Shown here: positions 1 through 12,558 of the stretch, piece by piece | Layout: each line of letters begins with the position of its first letter | Position numbering within the stretch: position 1 is the first letter of the stretch | Assembly (NCBI GenBank): GCA_903813345.2 | Contig: CAIIXF020000004.1 | Location: 30,817,986 to 30,881,985 of the forward strand | DNA length: 64,000 nucleotides | Reading direction: 5' to 3' | From: Owenia fusiformis | Taxonomy: Eukaryota; Annelida; Polychaeta; Sabellida; Oweniidae | Position numbers and translations under genes: made by a program | The notes under the pieces: model-generated | Told to the model about the DNA's origin: nothing | What the model saw: the letters and a program-made list of their open reading frames with translations, nothing else | Databases searched by the model: none

Positions 1-2625
1 CTGTGTGTCATTAATGAGGATTATAGTTGTTCTAAACTTCAATTTTCCCGAATATTAGACACATTTGTTAATCCTCTGACTTAACGTATTCGATTATTCT
101 TCCGCATTGAAAGACAGGTACACCCCCCCCCCATACACCTGTATCAATTTTCAATATTCAAACTCAATATCCGACGTCTACAATATCAACCAATACATAT
201 GTTACATCACAGAAAGTTCATTTAGTGCATAAATCAAGAGGATGCATGCGCATGCGTTCAAGGGGGAGTAAAGTGCCCTCTCGGAGACTTGTCAAGCATA
301 TAGTCAGGTAGCTTGAAGTCGGTCAAAATAATTACGAAATAATTATAAATGATTTAAAAATGCTTGACTATTAATTCTAAGTCTATCAATAAAAGTGGAT
401 GACTACTTTTAAATGAGTCATGCTAAATACAGTATTTTGTTCAACTCGCGCAATTAAGGTCATCAAAACCTGCTATTTATTTGCTCGGGTCAATTACTCT
501 CTGTCTTTCTTAAGACTGAATGAAGACGTTTTATTGTATTCTTTATTACATCGCAAAATAATATACACAAAATTTATATTACGTCTCCTCGACAATGTCT
601 CCATAAATTAAAGCTTTATATACTTACACACTGGATTACATAGAGATATGAAGATGAAATGATTTATGTTTTAAACAAAGAAACGTTTGAATAAGTTAGG
701 TTTCCTTGACATAACTTTATCATTACGCGCATTCAGGATGTCTTAAAGTTGTACTAAAACCAATTTCAGAATCTTTTATTTGCTTGTATTTATCACAAAT
801 AATATACAGTACTATTTTGTTATTTTGACTACAAAGCTTGTGATATTTCCCTGGAAAACACGATTTATTAAGATAAGACTGTCAACCTCTGAAATGTTGT
901 TATTTTTGCGCACTTTTTGAGGTCATCTGACCATGACAGTTTTGATGTTCCGTGTGCCAAGTTATTCTGGCGCTAAATCGAAAATGTGTTGTTGCAAACT
1001 GCTACGAAGGCTGAACCAAAGTAGAAATATACATACGTTTTATATTCGCATGCATTCCACTAATAAAGTAAATGTTTTTGATTTACTGAACTTCACAAAA
1101 AAATCATCGCAATCATCTAAAAAGAGCATCGCAATATTATTCATTGCATTTACAGATATACAAGGAATTGGTTAAAATGCATTTGCATTTATAATGGCCT
1201 TAAAGCAGTACATTCGAGTGAAAAAGTTTTAATCCCCAAACAGTTGCAATGTTTGCTGTTATATAACTTATATAATTTCAGGGTTTCAATACCGTTGATT
1301 CCGCACTCAATTGCGTGATATTATACCCTTTGCAAAATTGATGAGAATAGCCTCAATCATGCAATGATTGGCTCAACATAAGAGCGAATAACTCGTCTTT
1401 GAAAGACAGGATTTCATTTTTATTTACCAAATCGTTTTTCGCGGCAAATTGTTTCAACAACAAACGTCATGTCACGTTACGTAACATTTCTGCTCTGAAA
1501 AAGAAATCAGTTTTGCAGCGAAAATAGACACGTGCTGTCTGTATATACCCCATATCATGATAAAATGAACTTTTTGAAGTATTGATGGTTCACCATCGTA
1601 AAGTGTGGTCTTCATACGGTAAGATAGCATAAATGCATCTAAATCGAGTAAATTGGGTCGATTACAACTTAAGTACATGTAGTTACCACTGAAATGCAAT
1701 AAAAAACTTTCGAACATTAAAAAACTGAACAACTATTACGACAATTACGTAGTCATTCCTGAAGTTGACGTCCACTGCTCTTAACATTATGACAGATGTA
1801 AAATGCGACGCAAGATTCGACATCCGTATTCTCCAGACAAACTTAATTTACCAATGAATTGAGAACATCGGTGAAGACGTAAAATAAATTCAGCTTAGTC
1901 AAATTAGATAGGAATTACTGTAGAATCTAACTAAGGGAATAGTAGAGTCATACGAACACATCTAAATGAGCTTAAAATAGTCGGAATCGATTAAACCCTG
2001 ATCCCAGGACTAATACAATTAGGCCGTTGCATTATTCTCTCATGTCTCCCCCTGACATGTCACATTGGCTGCGTTCGTTCATCTGGTGCAATTTTATATT
2101 TCAGGAAATCTATGTCCAAATTTTTAAAATACGGACTATTGCTTTGTATAGATACTTTATAATATTGAGAAATCACAAGTTATTGAGCATAATTCAAGTT
2201 TAATGACTTATGGGTGGGTCACGATTTTTGAACCGAAGATCGCCGTGGATGCTTTTTCTGCAACCCAAGATGCCCCAATATCTCCCTCGTGAATATGTCA
2301 AGTTCCGTCGAGTACTTTGACCTGCAACATATATCACCATAGAATTGTAAGATCAATTAAGATCAAGATGGTATACAACCAATTCTTGTCTGTTATATAA
2401 CCTTGGAACAGAGGCCATTATTTATGTTTAGGGAAGAACGTGTATATTCGTTGAGTTGAATTAGTAAAAGCAACAAATGTATTACGAATATATTATAAGA
2501 AAATGTGACCTGACTTCATTTGTTGCTCATCAAGATTTCTCAATTCGATTGCGTAGGTGGCATTAATGAAATAAAATGTATTATCGCAAAAGTCAGACTT
2601 AGGATCTGTGACATAAATGATGATA
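1..2625. other. gene-free stretch, nothing recognised
   Basis: AT-rich DNA with only short open frames that show no family motif. There is a poly(C) run near 122-132 and a short alternating ATGCGCATGCG segment near 245-258. I see no exon, RNA gene or recognisable mobile element. Confidence 0.6.
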
Positions 2626-2740
2626 TACACTACTCGTCATAAGTTTGGCAGTCACAAGTTTTCTTTCCTTCATATCAAAGCTTGGCAATATTTGATTTAA
2701 TTTGGTTCCTGAAATACAAAAATTTAGAAATTAAAACATT
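2626..2740 (+). mobile_element. left end of a TA-flanked MITE (CACTCCCC family)
   Basis: After a TA dinucleotide this segment follows the same pattern as the complete MITE at 62534-62749: CACT, then TCATAAGTTTGGCAGTC, AAGTTTTC, an AAAGCTT-like step and a TTAATTT/AAATTTAG tail. The matching right end is not visible, because the 62-bp tandem array begins where the rest of the element would be. It is a non-autonomous fragment with no coding capacity. Confidence 0.5.
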
Positions 2741-2743
2741 TTC

Positions 2744-3390
2744 TATTGACAAAATTATGAAATCTGTAAAGGTTAGAGGCTAGTATGCTTAGATTGTGGA
2801 GACTCATGGCAATTATTGACGAAATCTGTTATAGTAATATAAGAGGCTAGTACACTTAGCTTGTGGAGACTCATGGCAATTATTGACGAACATCTGCTAT
2901 AGCGAGAGGCTAGTACACTTAGATTTTGGAGATTCAGGGTAAGTATTGACGAAATCTGTCATAGTTAGAGGCTATTACACTTAGCTTGTGGAGACTCATG
3001 GCAATTATTGTCGAAATCTGTAAAAGTTGGAGGCTAGTACACTTAGCTTGTGGATATTCAGGGTAATTATTGACGAACATCTGCTATAGCGAGAGACTAG
3101 TACACTTAGGTTGTGGAGACTCAGAGTAATTATTGACGAAATCTGTTATATTTAGAGGCTAGTACACTTAGCTTGTGGAGATTCAGGGTAATTATTAACG
3201 AAATATGTTATAGTAAGAGGCTAGTACACTTAGCTTGTGGAAACTCAGGGTAATTATTGACGAAATATGTTAACGTTAGAGGCCAGTACACTTAGCTTGT
3301 GGAGACTCAGGGTAATTATTGACGAAATCTGTTGTAGTTAGAGGCTAGTAAACTTAGCTTGTGGAGATTTAGGGTAATTATTGACGAATA
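2744..3390 (+). repeat. 62-bp tandem array, about 10 units
   Basis: Ten head-to-tail units of about 62 bp, each with the core GAGGCTAGTACACTTAGC, then TTGTGGAGACTCAGGGTAAT and TATTGACGAAATCTG. Units differ by scattered substitutions and a few 1-3 bp indels, so the array is moderately old. Variants such as ACATCTGCTATAGCG occur in two non-adjacent units, which suggests higher-order spreading of unit types. No open frame runs through it. Confidence 0.9.
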
Positions 3391-4667
3391 GTCATTGTAT
3401 CAAACCATCTGAATACCAATATCCCATCGCTCATTAACATGTCAGCTTTCCATGAAAGACTATTGACAGATGTGACAGTTACCATTTGAATAAATTCATA
3501 TCTTTGATCAAATATTCATAGACTGTGAATATATCAAAGGGGTGTTGTTATAATGCATAATGCGATACATTTTTTCAGAAGATTACCTTCCAATACGTCC
3601 ACGCACATTTTCAGTTAATGATTATAGTGTAATGGATCCAGCTTTTTACAGGAAAAGTGAAAAAGTCCACAACTGCACACCATAAAAGTTGTTAAACTTA
3701 ACTGATTAAAACCTTCACTTCCAAACAGGTATTATATATATCAGTGATTTATGTAATATTAATGGGTTTACCTGACATATTTCCAATTGAAATGTCTCTG
3801 ACTATGAAATAGTAAGATTGTATTGCCTTGCTATAGGCCCGGGGCAGATTGATTGACTTGCCCTTACTGTAACTGCCACTTAAGGTTCTGTGCTAGTTAT
3901 TTTCTGAAAAGGTAATTTCACTGTAAAAGTAGTTTTCCTAGTGATTAACTAAAAGTGATTATATTGTGGAAGTAATTCTAGTGTAGTAGTTATTTTTTCA
4001 AATAAGTTAATATAGTGTAGTAGAAGTGGTTTAAGTGTGAACGTTATTTACTAAAGAAGTAGTGTTTGTGTAGAAGTAATTTAGTATGTATCAAACCTCA
4101 CTTAGGTAGCTACACAATAGAATTAACTGTAGTTTTACCTAAATAATGTACAGCTGAATAAGGAAGAGTACATTCGTTTTCCATTACTCTTATTGAATTG
4201 ACACTTTGCGAGCTATTCAAAACAAGTGGGGCAAAAACGACGATTGACTGTTACGTGTATTATACTTAAACTGGTACGATTACACCCTATTCACTCATTC
4301 AAAAGTAAATTTGAAAGAAAAATTTTAAACAGAAGCTGAACTAATTATGTCCACTCAGTTCCCAATACACTTACCTCGTAGTCAATGCAAGCAACTTTTC
4401 CTAAAATCTGATCATAACCCATTTACCTTTCATGAGAATCGCTGAGAGGTTTAAGTTAGAAAAAACATTTGTACAGGGATTTGTTGGAAAAAGTTTCCCA
4501 GGCCAAGGCCCTTAAGGCTATCATTTCCCATAAAATACAGTTTTCATAGTTTATCCATAAGCCAGGGGTCGTGGATTCGGACTGATTTTTTCACATCAGC
4601 CCTTAGCACAGAATTTCAATTTCTGAAAAGGGGGTTGGCATTGGGGGAAGTGTTGAAGTGGTTTTGC
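3391..4667. other. gene-free stretch with a degenerate AGTGTAGAAGTAA repeat
   Basis: No gene is recognised. Positions 3905-4090 carry loosely repeated words such as AGTGTAGTAG and GTAGAAGTAATT, an eroded low-complexity array. Around 4085-4140 a segment CTCACTTAGG..ACACAATAGA resembles one near 32858-32890, so it may be an old dispersed repeat. Confidence 0.45.
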
Positions 4668-5848
4668 TATAAACAGGATCTTAAGAGGTTCTGGACAAAT
4701 CATTTGATTCTGGACTTGACATATTTTTTTCCAACGAAATCACATCCAAGGGTTGAATTTTTATTGGATATTTAGAGAGCGAGTCCTGTATTGATTTCAA
4801 TAAAAAGGTTAAAATAGAACGCTATTTGAGAGTTAATCTTATACTTTCATTACATTGATAAATTAAGGCAAATTCTGAAAAATTTTAAAGTGCATTTTTT
4901 ATGAAATATTATCCAAGTATTTAGATGAAACGGTCTTATTTAAATACAAATCATAACATGATGATATTTTTTCATAAAATATTTCTTCAAGAAATTCAAT
5001 TGAAGGCTCAAGATAAAACGAGCTAATTTAGGTGAAAACCCTTACATGATGATGTGTTTTCATGACTTCTTTCATAAAATTCCATCAAGGGGTGAAAATA
5101 AAATGATCGAATTTAAGTGATTTAAGGATCACGAGGATAGGTTTTCTTGGATATTTTCTATGAAATCCCATCCAGTGGTCAAGGTAAAATTTTTATTTGG
5201 TATATTTGGTCACGTGTTCGAACGTCATTTTGAATGTTACGTGATAAATCCATATAAGGCTTTTAGAACAATGTGGGGAAAGATGAGGGGAACCCCTGAC
5301 ACCTGTTCACGATTTTATCCGAACGTTCATCGGATCATTTCGGTTTTTATGCACTTCATTATTTTACCGAAGTTTGCCGATTCGATTCGTCGTATTTCGG
5401 AATATTGGGGACAATTTTATTCTCCATTGGGAGTATTTTTAATCTACTTCTTATTACGAAGATTCCCGAACCTTGTTCGGATTAATCCGGATTTTCTGAC
5501 CTACTTCATCTACCGAGATTTAACGAGTTTACATTCGGCTCATTTCGGAATCCTGGTGACAATTTTATACTCCATTGGAGTATTTTTGATCTACTTCTTA
5601 TGACGAAGATTTCCGAACCTTGTTCGGATTAATCCGGATTTTCTGACCTACTTCATCTACCGAGATTTAACGAGTTTACATTCGTCTCATTTCGGAATCC
5701 TGGTGACAATTTTATACTCCATTGGAGTATTTTTGATCTACTTTTTCTGGATTTTGCCCTACTTATTATATCTTTACAACAAGCAAATCAAAAAATTCGC
5801 CATGAACGGGTCTCGATCGACTAACCTAGAGCATGGAAGCTAGGCACG
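4668..5848 (+). repeat. large dispersed repeat, copy A
   Basis: This 1.18-kb segment is matched, in reverse orientation, by 22643-23937. Shared blocks in order are CTATAAACAGG, the CACATCCAAGGGTTGAAT block, the ATCATAACATGATGATA block, a TTTGAATGTTACGTGATAAA block, and a 147-bp unit containing TTCGGATTAATCCGGATT that is present twice (starting near 5461 and 5608). Copy A has about 120 bp of CATGATGATGTG sequence (about 5000-5120) that copy B lacks. Open frames inside, such as 5160-5603, follow the repeat and match no family known to me. The class is unknown; no clear terminal inverted repeats or transposase were seen. Confidence 0.8.
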
Positions 5849-6085
5849 TTAGCCATGAGGCTAACGTGCAACCGATTCGAAAGGATAAAAGTATTATATA
5901 TTTATACCGAGCGTCAATTCAAAATGATCTTCACTTTTGACTGCACGTAAATACAACTCGTCAGTTGTATCCAGAATATATGAACGCCTATGGTACTAGT
6001 GAATAACCAAGTCCCAGGCGAGTGGTTCGCACCCCACCGTGATATGTTATTTTTGCTTTTTTAATACGACAGAAAGGAGCAAGGT
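5849..6085 (+). mobile_element. tRNA-related SINE-like repeat, copy 1
   Basis: This is a 237-bp segment matched by 12559-12793 on the other strand (235 bp). It begins with a hairpin GTTAGCC-ATGA-GGCTAAC, then an ATTTATACCGAGCGTCAATT block, an ACAACTCGTCAGTTGTATCC palindromic block, and GAACGCCTATGGTA..AGTGAATAACC. Next comes GAGTGGTTCGCACCCCACC, which resembles a tRNA T-arm/B-box (GGTTCG..CC), and the repeat ends at AGAAAGGAGCAAGGT. The B-box-like motif suggests a tRNA-derived SINE. No poly(A) tail or target duplication was found. It abuts the end of large repeat A directly. Confidence 0.5.
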
Positions 6086-9000
6086 CACTGGCATGTAGCG
6101 GTCCTGATATCGATACATTCTACACGCAATAAAACCAGATACCTGCGTGTGATTAAAACTACATGTTAGAGCGTCGATATCCTACAAATCCTATTTTTTC
6201 ATAAAAATATTTTTTCATGAAATCCAATCGAAGGGTGAAGATAAAACGATCTTTTAGGTAAAACAGCTTTACATGATCTGGTGATGTGTTTTCATAACTT
6301 TTTTCATAAAAGACCATTCTCGGTTTGGAGAACAAAGTTCGTCACTCTAATTGAGCGTTATCCCTGCTTCGGACAAATTTGATTTTTTTACATAATATAG
6401 ATTTGAATGTCTTCTTTTGAATAGTCATAGTTTAATTTGGGTAATATTTCTAGATTTTTCATATAAAAATTACTAGTGAAACACCCAACGTCGCTTTTAT
6501 GATTCGTACCACTTTTTTAACTTGGTGTATTGCATATTTCCGTGGGTTGATTTGAAAAAAAGACAAACAACGTATACATGAATATGTCATAAGCATATAG
6601 TGAGATAATTGTTAGATTAGGTTTGCTATAAGTGACTTTAAAACAAAAAAATAAAAAACATTAGTTCACGTGTTAAAGTCCCATTGACCACGACATCAAG
6701 GAAAATTGAGCTTTTTGTCATCAGACATCTTTATAGATGGAACTAGCTATGTACTACATTTTTAAATACACTCACATTGTACATGTAGCTGTTATATCTA
6801 AGATGTTATTTTTATTGATGAAAAGATTCTTACATACTAAAGTTACATTAAAATATCAATTGCAATAGCCACCTGTTTTTAACATCCCTTTGTCACTCAT
6901 CCCTTAATTATCTCTGTGTATCTTAAACGTGTGTGTGTTCGATGTTGATAGCACCCGAGTGCAACCTAAGGAGCACATACAATACATTTTGTGTATGCCC
7001 AGTCTGGCCGCGTTATATCTGCCTGCACCGAGAAATGGGCGCAGCTTTGACAATTAACGAATGATATAACGATATCACGGATTTCACCGAATGTTATTCA
7101 TCCCTAAATAGCTTTTTTATTTAGTCTTATGATCCGACTGATGTTTCAATTTTTTGCAGTGACTCTGAAATTGCTGCGCCAGATATGACATCACAGCGAC
7201 TCATTTTCCTACATTTAAATCACTAAACTAAATCAATTGAAACATAATCATTAAAGAATGAGGACCTTGTATTTTACTTTGGACGAGGGTAGTGGCCATG
7301 TCTTGGCATGGCTAGTTGTGCATTAACGTTTGATACTGTTGTGCGGATAAAAATAATGAATATATGTTAAAGTAGCACTAAACAGATACTTTTAAAGTTA
7401 AAAGAATATAGTTACATTTAAAGAATGGGCCCAACGAATAGATATTGAATATAGGACTCGTTTGATGAAACGTTCGTTCTTTTAATTCTAATAAACCTAG
7501 AAATCAATCAACGATTAAGTAAATTGACAAGACTTCATGTTCAAGTTGGCTGAATTTCGTGTAACTTAACTCTGTTATGTTTCTAGATTTTACATATGGA
7601 GAACAGAATTCGAAATCATAATCACAATCGTATTTTAAGGCAAATAGGCCATGAATATGCTTTTAGTTACACGGTGGATGATCAAATTAACACATTTTGG
7701 ATGTTGAATTTCATTTCAAGTTCATTCGAATTTACGCATTATCGTGGGAAAGCCCATGGCATTATCCAATAAAATTGATATATATATACTGTCTAGGCTG
7801 AGACTAACATATATAATGTTATTTAATGTATTTAATATACAGGATATATCTGAGAAAGTTATGCAATATATCTACACGAGAAATAGTAGGGACCGAGGGT
7901 TGATATATTACCTTTACCTGTCGAAAATCGAGTATAAACTATGAGGATTAGATACGCATTGAATGTAATGGAACCGTCATGTAATAATTAGAAATGATAA
8001 TCACAATCAAATCATGAATATTTTATCTAGATTTAAAGTGCTTAAGATTTATTTTTAAAACTCAACCGAACTATTAACATTTAAAAGCACCGAACGAATT
8101 TTCTGGGGATTGCTGATGAGCGGGTGGAATGGGATGGGAGGGATAAAATGAAATACTAGATAAAATATTGATACCTTTACGCATGTCAATCTCAAATTAG
8201 AATGCATATATCATTATCTCTTTTATTCTTCTGTATTGTAATACGATAGTCTGATTATTATCAATATCCTATACATGAAATAATGTACAACGTGTATTCT
8301 ACATTGAATAACAAACGAAATAAAACTCATCTTTGTACGAATTTATTTTTCATATGACACAAAGTAACATAACATTGTTATATGTTGCATTTACGACTAC
8401 TACAGCAAATCAGAAAATTCGTACAATATCAAACGTAAGAGTTGTTCACAAATACATTGGTATTTTGATATGAGTATCATGTAGTATTAAAATATTAAAA
8501 TCATATGATCAGCAAGTTTATAAGCTTAATATTGTATTGTTTTTTATTTAAGTGTCGCATGCTTAATTTCATACATATACATCTGTACAATCATCCAAAA
8601 AGCCTCGAGCCACCAATGGCTAATGAGACACCGCTAATCAAAATAAATCATATAATATTATATAATAAGATGCATAATATGAGTCAGTTGCAGAAATAGG
8701 ATTATGAATAAAGCAAAGTTCATGACCTCTATTACGAACATTGTTTGATGAACTCGATCACTCAGTCAGTTGTTGAACATATGCAAATGTGGTCAGGTTA
8801 TAAATATAAGTACAATTTAAGTCCATGATATTTTCACATATTGAACATAACACTCAGTTCACAAAGAGATGTATACAAATCTAATCCACAAGTAGAAATG
8901 ATTGTTTCATGCTGTTTATGCATTGTGTATAAACTGTAATCCAAAACATGAATAAAGTGAGCAAGAGGTGGTTGTATGATGGCCCATAAAATCACATTAT

Positions 9001-9146
9001 GTAACACCGGCACCCTGGTTCAATATAGTGCAGTGGCCCATGTTTGATATACGTACATCAAAACTCATGTTTTTTCAAGGAAAGAAGCTAGATTAGTGAT
9101 ATATTGAAAAATCAAACTACTATACCCCAATACTGTAGCCCGTATT
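6086..9146. other. gene-free stretch; small repeat fragment at 6186-6320
   Basis: Around 6186-6320 a segment with TTTTCATGAAATCCAATCGA and GATGTGTTTTCATAACTT repeats the 5040-5100 part of large repeat A, so a detached piece of that family lies here. The rest is AT-rich with TATA-type microsatellite patches near 7780. No gene is recognised. Confidence 0.5.
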
Positions 9147-9351
9147 TCTTTAAAAGGAATACAGGCTACAGTGAAGTTGCAAATGGAGGACCTTTGTTTA
9201 TTTCCATAGTTCTGGAGGAATACTAGATTTTACATTGTATAGATTCATCGAGCAGTTTGCAACGCACTATCACCAGAAAAGTCCTATGGAAAAGGACAAA
9301 GAATACCCGCTCTATTTGCAACTTAACTGTACCCTGTATTCTTTTTAAATG
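9147..9351. mobile_element. foldback MITE, about 205 bp
   Basis: The two ends are inverted copies. The left reads CTTTAAAAGGAATACAGGCT..AAGTTGCAAATGGAG, and the right, in reverse complement, reads TTTAAAAAGAATACAGGGT..AAGTTGCAAATAGAG. A second inverted pair, TTCCATAG..TCTGG, lies inside, so almost the whole element folds on itself. There is no coding sequence. Confidence 0.6.
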
Positions 9352-10177
9352 TGTTCACGTGGTAGGGTAGTGTGATACTCCCTCTGCCTATGCCTACATC
9401 GTTCAATCTTTTTTTCATAGTATAACGCCTTATTAATACAACAGTTATTGAGCTGTTAAGAAAACATACTAACAAACAAACCACCGAGTTTAGAGTAAGA
9501 CATATACATGTATTGTTCTATTATCAAATCATATATTGTGTCCCAATTCTAAAACGTTAACAGTTTATGGTGTACAATAAAACTATTACTATTAACCACT
9601 TTAATATATTTAGACATAAAACATCAAGTTACTCATCAGCCAACAAATCTCAAAATATCGAAAAATGAAAAATACGAGATACTTGTTCACTCAAATCTAG
9701 GAGTCAATTGGTAATGTGTACCTATAGATAGTTCTCAAAGTAAATGAGCAAAAGCGTAACATTTGTATGTAGCATGCTTCATAAAACACTAAACTTAGCC
9801 CAAAAAGTAAGCGTGCATTTTGTTCCTGGCACTGATTGGTTAATAAGTGAATACAATTCGTTGAATGCACGATGCACTCAAAAGATTAGCAGCTGGGAAA
9901 GGCTATTGAACAAAAAGTACGCTTTCGTACTCAAAAAAGGATTACCCTTTTACAACTTTGACAACTTTGAAGCATGAACTTCGGAAGATCTAACGAAATG
10001 TACTTACTGTTACCCTGTGGATCCCAGGGTTTTGATATGTTCTACAAAGTCATGCAAAGACAGACCATATATGCACTAAAAATATCTGTGACACTTGTAT
10101 GATATGTATTCCACTTTGAACCACCATCTATTTCAATATTGTGAAAATATATATTTCCCAAATTATGAAATAAAGGA
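9352..10177. other. gene-free stretch
   Basis: AT-rich sequence with short open frames (for example 9744-9977) that show no recognisable domain. No repeat was identified. Confidence 0.4.
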
Positions 10178-10335
10178 GCTTGTATTCGCGAATGCCGCTA
10201 ACGCCTGTCGGCTACCGGATAAACCTACTTTACTATTTTATGGGCAATTCATTAAAATATCAATGGAATATTGTCAGGTTCTTTTCATATTTAAATGAGT
10301 CGCCAATAGAATGGTAGGTTAATCCGGAAGCTGAA
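10178..10335 (+). mobile_element. CGCCTGTCGGCTACCGG MITE, copy 1 (asymmetric)
   Basis: It starts with AGCTTGTATTCGCGAATGC and the shared block AACGCCTGTCGGCTACCGG, and ends with an inverted GGTTAATCCGGAAGCT. The right end is shorter than the left, so this copy has lost part of its inverted terminal repeat. The centre CATATTTAAATGA is shared with the next copy. Confidence 0.55.
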
Positions 10336-10361
10336 ATCTTCCATTCCCAAATCATAGTCTT

Positions 10362-10545
10362 AGCTTGTATTCGCAAATGCAACTAACGCCTGTCGGCTAC
10401 CGGATTAACCTATTATTTTACTGGAAACTCATGTCAATACGAATAGTACCTGCCACTATTCCATTCATATTTAAATGACTTGGTCATATTATACTGGGTT
10501 AATCAGGTAGCCGGAAGGCGTTAGTTGCATTCGCGAATATAAGGT
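10362..10545 (+). mobile_element. CGCCTGTCGGCTACCGG MITE, complete copy 2
   Basis: A 184-bp palindromic element. The left end AGCTTGTATTCGCAAATGCA followed by ACTAACGCCTGTCGGCTACC is mirrored at the right by GGTAGCCGGAAGGCGTTAGT and TGCATTCGCGAATATAAG. The inverted ends are about 50 bp, with a unique AT-rich centre. It is non-coding, and its superfamily is not decided. Confidence 0.75.
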
Positions 10546-10546
10546 T

Positions 10547-10605
10547 AGCTTGTATTCAATAATGCAAGAAACGCCTGTCGGCTACCGGATTAAACTACCT
10601 CTGGA
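10547..10605 (+). mobile_element. CGCCTGTCGGCTACCGG MITE, left-end fragment
   Basis: A third, truncated copy begins one base after copy 2: AGCTTGTATTCAATAATGCA, then AACGCCTGTCGGCTACCGG and ATTAAACTACC, then unrelated sequence. Three copies in a row suggest local reinsertion or tandem duplication of the family. Confidence 0.6.
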
Positions 10606-10647
10606 GACATCGGGATTTTAAAGCGGCGTGCAAAGCGTAATCGGGTA

Positions 10648-10697
10648 CACCCCAGTTCTCCGAAACCCAGTTGTCCGAAACCCATTACTCCGAAAAA
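10648..10697 (+). repeat. 15-bp tandem repeat, three units
   Basis: Three units of the pattern CCCAGTTNTCCGAAA lie in a row (CCCAGTTCTCCGAAA, CCCAGTTGTCCGAAA, CCCATTACTCCGAAA) and end in an A run. Confidence 0.6.
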
Positions 10698-12024
10698 AAA
10701 GTCATAATTTACCAGAGAAAGCGGGGGGCGTAGCTTACTTAAACTTACGTCAGTTTCATGCCATGTATTTGGCCAAATTAATGGCATGGACGCATTCTGT
10801 TATCCATAGATCTCTCTCTCACTTTGAATTGCATCCATTGCATGGCGTTACCAGAATGGCAGGAACGGGAGATTTATTTTACATTGTGATTCTAAAAAAA
10901 GGTTATTAAAACACAATATATATTACGGAACAGTTTATCTTATCTTCTTCAATCTCTTTTATATAGGCAAAATAAAATGAAACATTTTGAAACAGATAAA
11001 ATAATTTATCGCATAGAACTTTAAGAATAAAACAGTATACAAATTACGTTGTCAAAATATTTCGTCGCATTTAATTTCTTAGTCTCGGTCTCTTATCAAA
11101 TCGTAAAAGAATAAAACATTCTATACTTAATCACTTGGGATTTATGTTTCGGCATTCGTTTCAGGCATTTGTTTTTTATGTTCTTCTCCTGAAATGTATT
11201 TGTTTGACAATAATCAGAGAAAGTGCGTATACGTATAAATATGCCACGCAAACAAACGGGTGTGACTTCAATTTCTTGTCTGTCTGAGGACGTATTGGGA
11301 ACGAGGTAGAATTAAAGAATTCTTATGAACGAGTCATGCAAGATACTAGAACTAGTAAAGTAATGTAAATGGATAAGTTAATTTCTGATGGATCTGGATA
11401 TAATATATTTCAAAACTTTGTAAACACTAGATAACTTCATTTAGGCAGATATAGTATCTTGATATATTTGGCTATCATGCGTTTAAAATACGTTCCTAAA
11501 ACTATGAAGACGTTAGGTGAGAAATATTGCTATTGTACGTTCGAAAAGTATTTGGTTGTATTTTGTAGTTCTCAAGTTACCCATGAACTTTCGTGGGCTA
11601 ATTAACGTCTTGACTTAGCATATTTAGCCTAATTTTGCAATGATGTCAACGTGATTCAAATGTTATGCTGTCGTGATTCGCAGAGGTTGCGACAAGATTC
11701 GTTTTACAACAGATGTAACTATGAGAACATGAAAGCTCATAATCCTGATTGCAACCTTATACAATCGTTATCTTTGGGACAAGAGCCCAAAAACAAGGTA
11801 CTCGTGAACGAGAGTTGAATTTGCTCCGTGAACGATAGGATACGCTGTTCCCCACCAACAAAATACAGACATATGCTTCAGTGTCCTCAACGCAGATTGT
11901 AGAGAACAAGAGAAAAAATGAAATATACTTTGCCATAACAGAATAATGTTAAAGTATTGTTTATTAAGTTTATTAAGTTTCACAAATAACTTTTAAATGC
12001 CTTCTTTACCGTCAACGGACACTC
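10698..12024. other. gene-free stretch with one short TIR-element fragment
   Basis: At 11279-11314 the string GAGGACGTATTGGGAACGAG continues as GTAGAATTA and matches the interior of the 809-bp TIR element at 40727-40770, so a small relic of that family is here. Otherwise AT-rich with no recognised gene. Confidence 0.45.
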
Positions 12025-12310
12025 AAATAAATACACAATACAATGCAATGCAATGTAATACAACGCATTACAATACAAACTAAATTAGAGTATTTGTGCA
12101 TAGCATTTTCCCCTTTTGTTTGAAGGATATTTTGAGAATAATTCCAGCGTTCGTACACACCTGGAAATGTCAGGGTTTTGATTTAATTTTCCAAGTGCCT
12201 GAAATGTCAGAGAATTTTAAAATAAGGTCAAAAAGGGCCAAAGAGTCCGGGAATTTTGAAACTGTAGACATGTCATGGAAATGTCAGGGAAATTTGTATC
12301 AGTGTTGAAA
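12025..12310. repeat. short simple repeat and GGAAATGTCAGGG repeats
   Basis: 12030-12075 is a degenerate ATGCA/ATACA pentamer patch of the same kind as 60416-60780. 12158-12300 contains three spaced copies of a CTGGAAATGTCAGGG-like word with interleaved GAATTTTGAAA, a low-complexity dispersed repeat. Frames through it look incidental. Confidence 0.4.
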
Positions 12311-12558
12311 AAATGATGTTCCAGAAAAATAAATTTTAGGACTATGACAGGATCTCAATGAAATCCAAAATGTAACATTTAGTTGATTCCACACGGGGCG
12401 TGTACATTGTCTAACATATATCTAAAAGGTTTACACTGTCTTGATTAATGAACTTCTTAGATCTAGTCGCGCTTCAGAAGTGGAAATCCTTCAATTATCA
12501 GAGGTTAATGTTTCTAAAACTGTATTGAAATAAACGTACGTCTTGTTTTCAAACCTAC
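12311..12558. other. unremarkable spacer
   Basis: No repeat or exon was recognised in this interval. Confidence 0.35.

Noticed and set aside
5160-5603. 147-codon frame in large repeat A as a gene
   Set aside because: It follows the repeat, includes its tandem unit, matches no family and is not kept open in copy B.
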